Shown piece after piece: positions 11,055 through 21,789 of a stretch of DNA of 64,000 nucleotides. The stretch's first letter is position 1; each line of letters begins with the position of its first letter. The translations under genes and the position numbers were made by a program. The notes under the pieces are model-generated. The model ran no database searches. It worked only from the letters and a program-made list of their open reading frames with translations, and was not told the DNA's origin. Source of the DNA: Clonostachys chloroleuca. Its lineage: Eukaryota > Ascomycota > Sordariomycetes > Hypocreales > Bionectriaceae. The DNA lies in the NCBI GenBank assembly GCA_037952775.1, contig JBANAY010000003.1:8122001-8186000 (forward strand). The letters run 5' to 3'.

Positions 11055-12847
11055 GTTGACTTGAGACAACAGATTGATCTAGCAAGATGGGCTAGCTTAT
11101 AACAACAAGGTTGCACGACACGGCTCCGGATTGAAAAAGGCTCTTCTCCTGCCAGCAATGGACATGAGATGAATGGAACAGTTGAAAAATAAGCGAGGAA
11201 GGGCCATATTTATCAACTTTGAGGCCTCCCTCACTTCATGTTGCTGTCACCAGCATACCCTATCAAGCAGTGTGAAACGAAGCGGGTCGTAGTATACATT
11301 AGAGTATCAACAAGCGTCGTAATTGGCACTACGCTAATGGCATCGACCTGCCGCATTTGACAAGCTGTGGTGACATGAGATCTGAGACCTCCCTTATCCA
11401 GAACCATCACACCCTCCGTTTTTCGGGGCTCGCCGCTGTCCTTGTATAGACGATGTGCTCAGTGGCCAGGAACGCTCCCTCAACTTCAGTCGCTTAAAGC
11501 TGCAAGACTCCACCATGTGATGTCGTCCCACTGAACAGTGTCTTTGGGATGGCATGCCAAAACTGACAGCACCTATTGGAGACGGAGCATGTCACCTGGG
11601 TCTCCGCTACAACTTTCGGACTCTGGACTGGAGAAATTGAGGGGCCAAGCGGGGTTGCAGCTACCGGCATTTGTCGGAGATCTGTACTGTTCTTGGAAAG
11701 TCGGAACTGCAGGTTCGCAAGAGAGGGCCTGATAAGAGTTAAAGACAAGCGCGACCTTGCTTGAGAGATAGGACCCTGCCGACGAGGGATCTTTGTTTGC
11801 AGCTGGTGCTGAAATACTTGGGCACGCCGTCCACGTGCAACACCCCTTGTCCGCCCATGAGTAGATTTCCCGATCTGAAGGTGAGGTGCATGCCTCTAAC
11901 GGTCCGCAAGAGGGATGCTGTAAAGGACTAGAATCCTCGGCATGGAGTAGTGGGGAGGAGGGAAATGTGCGCGGTTTTACTCTGTTTAAGCTATATCCAA
12001 TGCATCATCGTAAAGTAAGCCGGAACGAATCTCATTGTTCATCGACCAGCCTAAGAGGAGCCAGCTCAGACTTGCCAGTAGGACTAGCACATTGATGGCT
12101 GCAAGAAAATACAGCGGCATAAGGCGAAAGGGGTGTACGTACAAAAATTCCTGACGAAATCTCACAGTCGTGATGAGGAGACCAAAAACCAGGGCGGCCA
12201 ATTCTATGTCTTAGATTTCATGTCGACAAGGAGAACACTGTTACGCCGCCTTTGCGTACTATACAACGAAGCTTATCCACGAGGCAAACTGGAAACGAAT
12301 CAAGCCAGGATAACGGTCGGAGCTTTCTAACGCTATTGTAGGTACATAGGAATAACACTAAATATCAAAGGATCATTGTTAGTCCTTTTAGTTCCATCCG
12401 AAATAGTCGAAGGAGCAAAGGCAATCCTTGGATTGCTGGCACTACCTTACAATGCAAATAATATGAGATAGAAAGATAAATCTTTAGACCGATTTTAAAT
12501 TGTATTGCCATTGTTCGTAATTTGCCACCTATTCGCCAGAACTTTGTTTTTAGACCTGAACCTTTCTCTTTCTTTCATATACAGCAACAATCATCCACAA
12601 ACGAAGAAGATACGCTTAACCATGATAAATTTCATTCATGATATGGGGATCCCCCCATAAATTAGATATAAATTAGTCCCGCTTCTCCTGAAGGCATGAA
12701 GAAACCAAACAAGATCGCTACACCCATTTACTTCTACCTCAGATCGCCTAAGAGCACTGGACATTCGTATTTACACTGTCGACAGGGATTGCCAGTATCG
12801 CGAAATAAGGAAGACTTCTCAAATCTGTGAAAGTCATCTAATACAAG
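11055..12847. other. Intergenic region, possible gene remnant
   Basis: No intact gene is seen across 1.8 kb. On the minus strand at 11986-12201 a hydrophobic stretch (LAAINVLVLLASLSWLLL) looks like a piece of a membrane protein. It has no ATG start and no continuing exons, so at best it is a relic. Confidence 0.5.
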
Positions 12848-13339
12848 ATGTCTGAAACTCCGCAATTCGATGAACTTGAGGAGCTTCATAAAGATCTAGA
12901 AGCGCTTGAAGAAGATCTCAAAGATCTTAAGACGAAGCTAACCTACTTGAGTAGCTATCAAAAACCTGTCCTTGATATTTTCGAACACGAGGCAGAGACG
13001 ACTAAATTTGTTCGCCATCGAGTATTACTCAATCGTGCGATCGAAGAAGAGCTCAATCTCAAGCATGTGATTGAAGAAAAGGTCAAACTCAAAAACGTTC
13101 ACCTCATTGATGATGACCTGAACAAATGGCATCATGATAAAGAACTCATCGACCCTATGGCAGAAGACGTAACATCGATGAGAACAAAGGAAAGTCTTGA
13201 AAGGGAGATGCAGTCATTGAAGGAGCAGATTTCGGACAAGGAGAAAGAAATTGAGGATAAAAAGGAGGAGATTAGCGTGGAGAAGTCTATGACGAAGGAG
13301 CAGATAGAGAAGCGAGGAATCAAGTCATACAGGCTGTAG
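12848..13339 (+). CDS. Small coiled-coil protein, function unknown
   Basis: One exon of 163 residues starts at an ATG eight bases after a run of CATCTAATACAAG. The sequence is strongly charged with repeating Leu/Glu/Lys heptads at residues 8-35 (LEELHKDLEALEEDLKDL) and 115-155 (LEREMQSLKEQISDKEKEIE), indicating two coiled-coil segments. There is no signal peptide or membrane segment. I do not recognise a family. It could be a full small protein or a remnant of a longer coiled-coil gene; codon use resembles its neighbours. No partner gene is obvious. Confidence 0.6.
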   Translation: MSETPQFDELEELHKDLEALEEDLKDLKTKLTYLSSYQKPVLDIFEHEAETTKFVRHRVLLNRAIEEELNLKHVIEEKVKLKNVHLIDDDLNKWHHDKELIDPMAEDVTSMRTKESLEREMQSLKEQISDKEKEIEDKKEEISVEKSMTKEQIEKRGIKSYRL

Positions 13340-14669
13340 CGTCTGATTCGGCGCAATGAAGGAGATGGCTCCAGGAAGATACTTCGTTTCTCCACCTTGA
13401 GTGGGATATTAAAACTCCGAGGAACGCCTTCTTCGCTCATTCAACCATATTTGATGCTGCTCGGATCTCGCTTAGTGTACCACTAACGCAAACTGATTCA
13501 GTCAACAGGGCGGGCGATGTCCATCCGGTTAGCTACTTTTGGCTATTCTCTACTCCTCACACGATGGGTCAAATAGGCAACATTGCAAGTTTTCAAAAGT
13601 TTCTTTCTCCCGTGAATTTTATATATTGTATGCGATTTTGAATGATTTGCGCTGGAAATGGTTAGCCATCTGCGCAAATCTGGAATTTGAGAATTCGGTG
13701 AGATTAGATCAAGCACCAAGCTGGTAGATGGACTCAAAGGCGATGAAAAACTGGGTAAAAAACTTATCTTGAGACCATGGAGGCGTGTCCGAAGATTAGC
13801 TAAGACGTCTTGCTCATCCATTCAGTCAGTCAAGTGAGAAAGAGTTAGCATATCAAAAAAATCTTAACTCATGTTCAGCTAATCCAATTGGTAACCATGA
13901 ATCAAGTTGATGAATAAAAATTGATAAAGGGACATGCAAGAGATTCGCCCACTTCGCTCAGACAGCTCTCGATGTCCTAGACTTCTATACTTTGAATACC
14001 GAATACTAACTGAAGAGTGGGGAGGAGCCGTTCGGGACAACTAAACGAGCTAGAGAGCTGAGATCAGTCCTTCTATTTGGCAGCCATGACCAGACACTGA
14101 ATCTGAAACCTTTTCAGAAATAAATAACCTACATGTATGTAGTTGGCTCATTGCCGATGGCACCGTTCCTTTTTTTTTTTTTTTTTTTTTTGGTAACTCG
14201 TGAGCTTCTCGGCTGAACAAAAGACATGCTTGAGGGGCAATTAATCTAGCCTTAGTCCTACAGTGGAGCTGTTTCTTAAGAATGCATATTCAATACCACC
14301 TACCGATCTATATATATGTTAGGATGGAGATATGAGGTAAAATTTGTGCTAATTAGGGGCTCACAGCCAGAGCATGATCGGGAGACTCAGGTCCAAGGTA
14401 GGATATCCAAGTTCAAAGGCAGTGGTGAGGATATCCACTTATCTGTCATAATATTTTTTGGTTGATGAGTGCATTTGCATTAATTTGACTTAGGTAAGAT
14501 GCTTGTCACTCATTGGCGGTGTAAACAGGTTATTTTTAGCATCTCTGCTGCTTTGAGATACCTATCAACGTTTTCTCGGCTTTCTTAGGATCATCAGCGT
14601 TGATTACAACCTTCATCTACAATCAGAAATCTCCCTACCCTTCCGCTGGTCACTCTCTGTCATTCATCG
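13340..14669. other. Intergenic region with poly-T tract
   Basis: No gene is seen. A 22-base T run lies at 14170-14191. The last 200 bp before 14670 would be the promoter of the F-box gene. Confidence 0.6.
14170..14191. repeat. Poly-T homopolymer, 22 bases
   Basis: An uninterrupted T run, the longest homopolymer in the window. It could be a simple repeat or the relic of a reverse-transcribed poly-A tail; no flanking duplication was found to support the latter. Confidence 0.9.
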
Positions 14670-16208
14670 ATGAAAATGATTATGTTGACCGACTTGCCTG
14701 CTGAGATCCTCCACCGTGTTTGCGCGCAACTTTCAAGTTCGACTGATGTATGCAATTTCCGCCTCGTTTGCCGCGCGTTTGGCCACACCGGTCTCCTCAG
14801 CTTGGCTCCGACCGTTTCGTTTACGCTCTCAAGACGAGGCCTTGATCGACTGCGCGATATCTCCTCGCATCCAGTTCTCAGGCACTATGTATTGAGCCTC
14901 ATTTGTTTGATAGAGGTGCTGAGGCCATACGGCAGTCATGAGCTGTGGAAACAAAAAATAGATTGGCCCGGCCAGGACGCGGATGTTGATGAAGACGAGG
15001 ATTACCCCGAGAATGCGCCAGAGGTTTCGGATGCTACAATTTCTGATCGATGGTCGGTTTACCAGTCACTACTTGCAAGCCAGGAGCAAGTCTTTAGCGA
15101 GTTGAAGTCGTCGCGAATGCGAACTGAATTTCAGCGCTTGTCCAATCTTACGCATCTGAGGGTTAAATACTCTGACTCTCCAAATGGCCTGATTCACGAC
15201 ACTGACCCGAAAGTTGTCAAGCGGCGAGATGTGGTCGGGTGGCTACATCACCCATTTTATCCTTTTGATGATGAATCTCAGTATATTGGCCTTACCGGGA
15301 TCGAACCTCTGAGGTTATTATCCCGCGCCCTACGACCGCAACTCAGCAGCCTTCAAGTTGACAAACTGGATATTAATTTTTTCAATTGTGAAGAATCCGA
15401 ATTAGACGCTATCCGCCAAATCGAAAGTATTCAAATTGGGTTGACATACAATGACCCTGACAATGAGTGGGTGGGAGATACTAGTTGGGTTTTGGCTAGA
15501 AGCCGATTCAAGGCCTTCTTATGCTCAACAAAGCGTCTTAAATCCATCAACCTGGGTTTCTATGAGGAATCTGGACACACTATATATACTGGAACTCTTG
15601 GTATCTTGCCAGCGGAGTATACATGGCCCAGGCTCCGAAAGCTACAGTTATCAAAGATTCAGATCACCGCGACACACTTCTTGGATCTCCTACGTTCCCA
15701 CAAAGAGACCCTCAAGCACATAGGGCTGGAAGACTGTGAGCTCTTTTCAGAAAGTACAAATCTGCCCCAGCACTTACAGGCTCAAGTCAAGTGGTCAGAT
15801 ATTCTTTATCCTCTTGCTGCTGACTTCTCTCTGGAAACTTGCGTACTCGCCGGCTATTTTCGCCTCTCACTCCACGCTACCTCCTACCACGGGACACATA
15901 TGCACGATGTAGTCGAAAATATCAAGCTTTGTGTAGGCGAAACAATCGAGATCGTGGTATGTTCGAAAGAGCTGGATGGCTTCTTACGCCACGGACTGCA
16001 GGAATGTGAAAGTATTTCTGTTGAAGATGTCAAGAGGGGTATCATTGAGGATTTGATGGATCACCCCCCGAAGAGACCCTGGAGTTCTTGGCCAGTTGAA
16101 ATCGCCACAAGATACATACATCATCTGAAGGCGTTTAGTTTGGTGACAGAAACTTCAAGCTGGGGAAAGTCATGGGAGCCACCTGAGAAAGAAGCCTGGG
16201 GGAAATAA
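14670..16208 (+). CDS. F-box protein, function unknown
   Basis: A single exon of 512 residues. Residues 5-50 form an F-box (LTDLPAEILHRVCAQLSSSTDVCNFRLVCRAF pattern, quoted in part). The rest is a typical fungal F-box tail with weak leucine-rich character and no named domain. One acidic patch lies at about residues 101-115 (DADVDEDEDYPEN). It is presumed to recruit a substrate to an SCF ubiquitin ligase. A second in-frame Met two codons downstream could also start the protein. The gene is intact, unlike the two broken F-box genes further along the window. Confidence 0.88.
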   Translation: MKMIMLTDLPAEILHRVCAQLSSSTDVCNFRLVCRAFGHTGLLSLAPTVSFTLSRRGLDRLRDISSHPVLRHYVLSLICLIEVLRPYGSHELWKQKIDWPGQDADVDEDEDYPENAPEVSDATISDRWSVYQSLLASQEQVFSELKSSRMRTEFQRLSNLTHLRVKYSDSPNGLIHDTDPKVVKRRDVVGWLHHPFYPFDDESQYIGLTGIEPLRLLSRALRPQLSSLQVDKLDINFFNCEESELDAIRQIESIQIGLTYNDPDNEWVGDTSWVLARSRFKAFLCSTKRLKSINLGFYEESGHTIYTGTLGILPAEYTWPRLRKLQLSKIQITATHFLDLLRSHKETLKHIGLEDCELFSESTNLPQHLQAQVKWSDILYPLAADFSLETCVLAGYFRLSLHATSYHGTHMHDVVENIKLCVGETIEIVVCSKELDGFLRHGLQECESISVEDVKRGIIEDLMDHPPKRPWSSWPVEIATRYIHHLKAFSLVTETSSWGKSWEPPEKEAWGK

Positions 16209-16616
16209 ATAACAGCCACCTGAGGAAGAGGAGCCTAAATTACGATCTCTTGAGGTACATTGGCCATAGTTCAATATCTTCACTGCACCGATCAGTGAAT
16301 GCCTCAAATTACTGGGTTCAAGATCATACCAAGCAGATCGTTAAAGTCGTTGGCCCCAAGCAGATCAAAGTCGGATTGATAGATTATTGCATCTCAAATA
16401 TAGATCAACTAGTAAAATTACTGGAAAAGTACGGTTGCAGCTCTTCGACCACCGTCTTTAGCTTTCTCGCACTATAAACTCGCATGACTCTTTCCATAAC
16501 AGAAAGAGATGAAATTTATATATGCGTAAATGTTGGATTTCCCACAGGCTTATAATCCATTTTGCTCCTAATGATATGAATAAAATGGCCACCGAATAGA
16601 AACACAGCAATGAATT
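16209..16616. other. Short convergent spacer
   Basis: Four hundred bases separate two converging genes. A 75-codon open frame (16250-16477) has no recognisable content and probably lies in 3' untranslated sequence. Confidence 0.5.
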
Positions 16617-17908
16617 TCAGGACCCCTTCGGCGGCAGGATCTTTGCCTGTCGCATCCTTTCCCATGCCGTGATATAACCATGCACAGTGTCGACCTTCTC
16701 CGTGAATCCCAACTTTCGGGAGTAGGCTAAATCATACTCGCGGTCAAAGGCAAAGTCGGTTAGCACATAGTGTATGAATGCCCAGTCCATTTGTTCAACC
16801 ACTTTCTCGCTCAATCCGTGCCTCTTGGCGATCTTAAGCCACGCATCCTTGTGCTTATTGACAAAGTCTTGTGTCGATATATTGTTGTCCTGAGGACCAG
16901 TTCCAACAAGTCCAAAATGCTCGCAGAGTCTAGGCCATAGTTGCGCCCAGGTCATGGTCGGCCCGTCCGCGACGTTGATAATAGCGCCCATGCCACATGT
17001 CTCTGGATTCAGCGCGGCAAAGATCTCCATTTTGGCGAGTATGTCTTGGGAGGTGTCCGTAAAAGTGGCGTTATAGCCACTCAAGGTTCCCGGGAACGGA
17101 AATGAGGTCCCCGCTCCTTTCACCTCCTTGTAGAGTGAGAGGAGAGCGCCAAGGCCTTGTGCCAGATTCATGAAGTTCGATGACGGAGAAAAGCCAACAA
17201 TGACTTCTGGTCGAATCTCGGAAAATGTCCACTTCTTGTTCCGGGACGCTGCTATGAGTAGGTCATGTTGCGCGTAGTAAAATACCTTGCTTGCCCATGG
17301 TTCAGGAATACGAGGCAAGGACTCTGACAATGGCGTCTTGATTTGGACTTGGTCTGGAAACTCTAATCCATATCTTGGATAATGATAAACAAGTTAGTTT
17401 CCGTACTGAAAATGCAAAGACGGACAGCAATTGGCTTTCTAACCATACCCGTTTCCGCCAGTTTGAAGAATAAATGTCTGCAAATTGGGTGCAACCTTCT
17501 CAGCAGCTTGGATAGCAACCTCTAGGATATGTGTATTTGTTGTTTTCATCTTTTCAGGAGTCTTCTCCTGAATGTATGCTGCACAAGGGATCAGAATCGT
17601 AGACTTAACGACACGGATGTTCTGAAAATGATGGACATACCGGTAAAAAAGACATGACTTACCGTGGCAATGTCAGGAATCTGGTTCTGAAGCTTTGCCA
17701 CAACCTCTTCCACTCCAGCCCTCAAGTCAATACCGGAAATAAGCTTGATCTTTTCATCTTCAGCGATAAGCGCCTGATTAAGGGCGAGTGGGCGGTTTGT
17801 TGTGCCAGTGATTCGCTTAAACGCTGTCTCAGATGGATACACTCTGGTTTGATTTAGAAGCGACCAACCCGAGATGCCGGACGCGCCAAAAATTAGAGCA
17901 TGAGCCAT
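16617..17908 (-). CDS. PRISE-like NAD(P)-dependent reductase (SDR superfamily)
   Basis: Three exons, complement(16617..17373, 17449..17578, 17641..17908), encode 384 residues. The N-terminus has the Rossmann glycine motif of extended SDR enzymes (ALIFGASGISGW, G at residues 8, 11 and 14). Around residue 158 the motif KVFYYAQHDLL matches the FYYxxED-type signature of the progesterone 5-beta-reductase/iridoid synthase-like (PRISE) group, where the second Tyr takes the catalytic role. These enzymes reduce activated enones or related carbonyls; relatives sit in fungal secondary-metabolite clusters such as sirQ. Substrate here unknown. A GTAAGT string at 17662 is a tempting early donor, but GTATGT at 17640 keeps the conserved VSHVFFTAY stretch and the frame. 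Confidence 0.9.
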
Positions 17909-18555
17909 TATGACGGATGTGATAATCCATATCAAAGGGTTCTCTGCTTTGTTTATTTCCTTGTATTAACACACAGTAATATACTACAGTTATGTGCTTC
18001 TCCACTGCTTAGAAATCCGATCGATGCATGATTATAAATCCACGTTACACCGCTTCAAGCATCGGAGGATTAAGACATACAAATCTAAATATCTGACCCG
18101 GCTGGAAAGACGAATCCGATGAAGCTAGCCGTATGTGGTTTCAATTGTCTAGTGTTCGTGTATTTGTGTGGGCTTCTAACTTTCCTGTGCATATTCCATG
18201 CAACCACTTCAACCTTTGTTTCCCAGTTCCCTTGTTAGGTCTAGTGATAGTATGAACTAGTAGTCAAGAATTATTCCCGTACCATCTTTATTTGATCATC
18301 AGGAACAAAAGTCTTCTATGTACTTAGCTTTGTGCTCCCATGTGGGGACTTCGGCGACTTTCAGACCTCAAGATATCACATGCATCAAAGAAGGAAATCA
18401 GGGCCTTTCATCGTCAGACGATGAAGAGTTTCGGGTACGAGATTAACTTCAGAGATTGTTGGCATAATCTTACATCGTAAAGAATAATAATTCATCGCTT
18501 TCAACAACTCATGTCAACACGTCGAGAAGTTCCTTTCCAACCACAACCCATGTGG
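17909..18555. other. Intergenic region, no gene seen
   Basis: About 650 bp upstream of the reductase and downstream of the C2H2 gene. No coding frame or clear site is visible. Confidence 0.55.
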
Positions 18556-19584
18556 TTATACCCCTGCTCCATCTCCACTGTCACCCTCCAAACTCCTTAT
18601 GCATTCTGCAAGCTTAGTAGCTTCTTCTCTTTGCGCCTTGGCTTTTTTCTCTCCAGCCTCTGCTTCCGCCAGTAACTGCCTCCTCCTTTTCACAAGGAAG
18701 GCTATGACTTGCTGACTCGTCTGTGCGCTTCGACCCGCCTCATCTGTGGCCTTTCTTTTCTTTCCAGCTCCCTTGTGTTCATCAATAACTGTTGAAGAAA
18801 GACTGCTGTCGGTTTGGTAACCTGAGTGATGCTCGGACGACCTCGCTTGAGAAGATTTCTGCCGCTCCGACCGGATTTTACAACTCTTCAGGTGTCGTGT
18901 CAAGTGTGCTGCATGTTTGAAAGCATTCTGTGTATCTGATCTTCTGCAGCCGGTGTTGGGACAAGGAAACATCTCGGGATTGTCACTATGCTTCTCACTC
19001 TGGTGGCGTTGCAGAGTTGACGCCCGAGTAAATCCTTCACCACAGTCCAGACATGTAAACTTTTTCGTGGCCGATGACACATCCATGGTAAGAGCCGGAG
19101 GCTCAGCTATTCGCTCTTTATCTTCATTTGCTGAGCCAATGTTGCTCGACTTTGATATAATGCAAGATGAGCCCTTGTTCTGCTCTAGATTGTGCGACAA
19201 GCCGGAACAAGCGGTAGCAATTGTCTCTGTATTCGAAGATCCGCTGATGAGGACACCAACTGGATTGTTGACCCGCGTATTAAGTGTGAGTTCATTCGAT
19301 AGTATAATGTCGCCCACAATACCGGTCCAGTCAGTATATCCAAGGTTGTCGAAAATTTGAGGGGTGAGATCGTACTGAGAAAAGTCAATGTCCCCTGTAC
19401 TTATTTGGCTGACTGGTCTTGGTCAGTCACAATCAACTTTCCTATAAGTATAGTACTCACTGTCTATGTCATCAAATTCTGAGGCAGCATTAACTCCATT
19501 CCCAGACGGGCCAAGCACTCGTGGATTGTACGTGAATTGTCCAGGTACAGCATTGGTGGCCAGAACATCCAGCACACTCCCCAT
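18556..19584 (-). CDS. C2H2 zinc-finger transcription factor
   Basis: Two exons, complement(18556..19394, 19461..19584), encode 320 residues. One clear C2H2 finger is present (CLDCGEGFTRASTLQRHQSEKH). A second diverged finger follows (CPNTGCRRSDTQNAFKHAAH...H). Then come a serine-rich stretch, a basic patch (KKRKATDEAG) and a C-terminal charged helix (KRRRQLLAEAEAGEKKAKAQ) that may be a coiled coil. The N-terminal half is acidic and Asn/Ser-rich, suited to an activation region. Exon 1 (41 codons) joins by GTGAGT..ACAG. If that exon is wrong, the protein would start at 19317 with 253 residues. Target genes unknown. Confidence 0.82.
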
Positions 19585-20006
19585 AATACAGCCAGTGCCG
19601 GCGGTATTATCCAAGGCATTGTTGTACAGGGTGGCCTCCTTTTTCCTCTACAAGGAAACTTTAACCAATAGATCAAAGGAACTTCCAAAAAGACCACAAT
19701 CAAGGAAAAGTAAGTCCAAAAGATCAAAACGGCGCCCACTCTTATTTTTCCCGATGATTCCGCAGGCGAACTTGGCTGTTGAGATTCCAGTTCCAACGTT
19801 TCAGCATCATCCGCCAGGTATCGACACCCGGAAAGAAGACTAAGGAGAGCCCTGGCAAATATCGTGATCCTGAAAAGCTTATCGAGCACAAAACTCTCAA
19901 GTCCGCGGTATGTGTGCGGCATATCGGTGGTCAGATCATTTGATTCTGCTCGGGGTACGACCTCGGCCGCATCCACATCTTGAGATCGTAAGGTTAGTAC
20001 TGGCAT
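19464..20006 (-). CDS. Possible small membrane protein overlapping the C2H2 gene
   Basis: An open frame of 180 codons lies on the same strand as, but in a different frame from, the first exon of the C2H2 gene, overlapping it over 19464-19584. It starts MPVLTLRSQDVDAAEV and has two strongly hydrophobic stretches (VGAVLIFWTYFSLIVVFLEV and IIPPALAVLWGVCWMF) at about residues 95-150. Random frames rarely hold two such stretches. No family was recognised. Either this gene is real and overlaps its neighbour, or the C2H2 exon 1 is mis-assigned, or it is chance. Confidence 0.35.
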   Translation of the reverse strand: MPVLTLRSQDVDAAEVVPRAESNDLTTDMPHTYRGLESFVLDKLFRITIFARALLSLLSGCRYLADDAETLELESQQPSSPAESSGKIRVGAVLIFWTYFSLIVVFLEVPLIYWLKFPCRGKRRPPCTTMPWIIPPALAVLWGVCWMFWPPMLYLDNSRTIHECLARLGMELMLPQNLMT

Positions 20007-20694
20007 CTATAGTTGTCATCTCGTGCATTTGTTACCTCGGATACGTGCCGATGAGAGTATATCTCCTCTGTTGGAAACTGATACAAAATTCTCCATAGAT
20101 ATATAGCTTAAAAGTCAAATGCCGAACCGACGAGACCAGAATAAATGGCAAGCTGACAATTCTACTGGTGTGAGCATGCTATCTTTAGGCGAGAGTGAGG
20201 GGACAGTCGGCTGGGCAGAGCAATGCAAAATGCTTTAATACTTGGACTTATCACTCAAGGAAGCCTGGGGCAATGAATGGGGTGCAATGGGGTGCAGCTT
20301 TCATGGGGGCGCAGCAAGGCATTTACGTCGGGTGAGGGATGTATCCTGTGATCGATGCTCACAACTTGTGAGATCTATTGATACCAGTCTGCCTTGGAAA
20401 TAGGCACCAATATACTCACTAAATCACCCCATGCCAAACAGCAATGGATGAGAAACCGAAGGCGCCAAGACTTGAGGGCTCAGCTTTCTTCCCACACGGT
20501 TCTATCACCAACGGCGATGCAGCAGGAGCATCTTAGAATAGGCCTGCAGATCGAGAAAATGCATTACCTAAACAAATTACCCTATAGTCAATTTTAATAT
20601 GCGGCAATTTTTTGTTGCCACGTAATGATCCCCCAAGTTTCTTCACCCACCCAACATGAAGATCAAACAACAGACGATGGGCCAATACACATAA
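20007..20694. other. Intergenic region, no gene seen
   Basis: No coding frame of note. The end carries the promoter of the F-box gene whose ATG is at 20695. Confidence 0.5.
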
Positions 20695-21691
20695 TGGCGG
20701 CGTTCCCGCGTCTACCAGAAGAACTCATTGTCGAGATCCTATCTCGTCTGCCTCGGAGCGATCTTGAGAATGTCGCATGTCCCTAAAACATCCCATCACA
20801 GAGATCTCAATTTCCCTCCTCCGGCCCGTCTTCAAATCCAGGCGCGACACTAAACGACTGATTGAGAGGTTTGGCCCCCTTGACACTCATGCACTTACTT
20901 CCCTCGAACTCCTCGGTCAACTTGACATTGAACGTCCAGAACTTATGGAGGGCTTCGGCCTCTCGCCCCAAACTGTCTTTACGGTCCCTCCCGCCAATCG
21001 TCTTCCCAACCTTGACTATATGCATCTCCGTGGCGACTGCAAGTGGCTCGAACCCCTCACGGGAGAACTTGCAGAAGAGGCGTTGTATTGGGAATTTGCT
21101 ATTCCGACTGCGCGTGGTTCAAGTTATGATGACCTGATCTCAAGTGCAGATCGCGTAGGCGTCACCCTGCCTCCCGCATTCCTCAAGTTTATCCGGGATG
21201 AAGAGCTGCAGAAACGATTCCCTTCAGGCGGTGACTTATTTAGTTTGGGATCGGGTGGGATACGAAAGGTTCCGAAATCACTGGATGGGGGCGTCGGGGG
21301 ATATCAAATTGCGTTTCTACACGATCACCAAGGGTCGTCATACCAGGTACACCTATACATCGAGCCCGGGAGTGATGGCGCTAGCTGCGTATTACTGGAG
21401 TCGTTGCATTCGGACTGTGGATTACTTCATTACGACGAAGGCGAAAATGAAGATGGGGAAAATGCACACTGCCCTAACATTACGGACCAGGATAGGCAAG
21501 ATGCCAAGAAGATGGGTGTAAAGATTATCCGCAGCCCATGTTCTGAATTCACTTTGATTGGGGTTGATTTTGAAGCTTGGCTGGCGGCAACGTGGTATGG
21601 TCAGATTTTGTTTCACTTATTCCATTTAGGGGGCAAGGCAGAGCTTGTGACCGGGCTGAAAGAATATGTGAAGCGAGAGTTAGTATCATAG
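20695..21691 (+). CDS. F-box protein with SMI1/KNR4-like region, apparently frameshifted
   Basis: An ATG at 20695 opens an F-box (MAAFPRLPEELIVEILSRLP, then RSDLENVA) that hits a stop at codon 28. From 20777 a second frame runs 304 codons to 21691. The two frames differ by one base and no splice sites lie between them, so a one-base deletion near 20774 is the simplest reading. The downstream part (ISSADRVGVTLPPAFLKFI, then a GG-rich loop and IAFLHDHQGS) resembles the SMI1/KNR4 (SUKH) fold. If the shift is real, a shortened protein lacking the F-box might still be made from 20777. One indel could also be a sequencing error. Confidence 0.65.
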
Positions 21692-21789
21692 AGTAGCATG
21701 TGTTATTTTACTGCGCTTGGACAAAAGAGCCCCCTATCACTCTCGTCGTATTTATAAAGGCAGTACATAGAAGCCTGAATTTAAGAGTT

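Noticed and set aside
11986..12201. Hydrophobic minus-strand frame resembling part of a membrane protein
   Set aside because: It begins at a non-ATG codon, has no supporting exons up- or downstream, and the only intron-like splice (GTACGT to TTGCAG) breaks the frame.
13543..13821. 92-codon minus-strand frame
   Set aside because: Composition is unremarkable and low-complexity serine/leucine, with no start context or family.
17651..17662. GTAAGT donor in the PRISE-like reductase
   Set aside because: Using it deletes the conserved VSHVFFT stretch; the GTATGT donor at 17640 preserves it and the frame.
20774..20811. Intron to rescue the F-box gene (GTCGCATG to CATCACAG)
   Set aside because: It would be only about 37 nt, shorter than the other introns in the window, with a poor donor; a one-base deletion is simpler.
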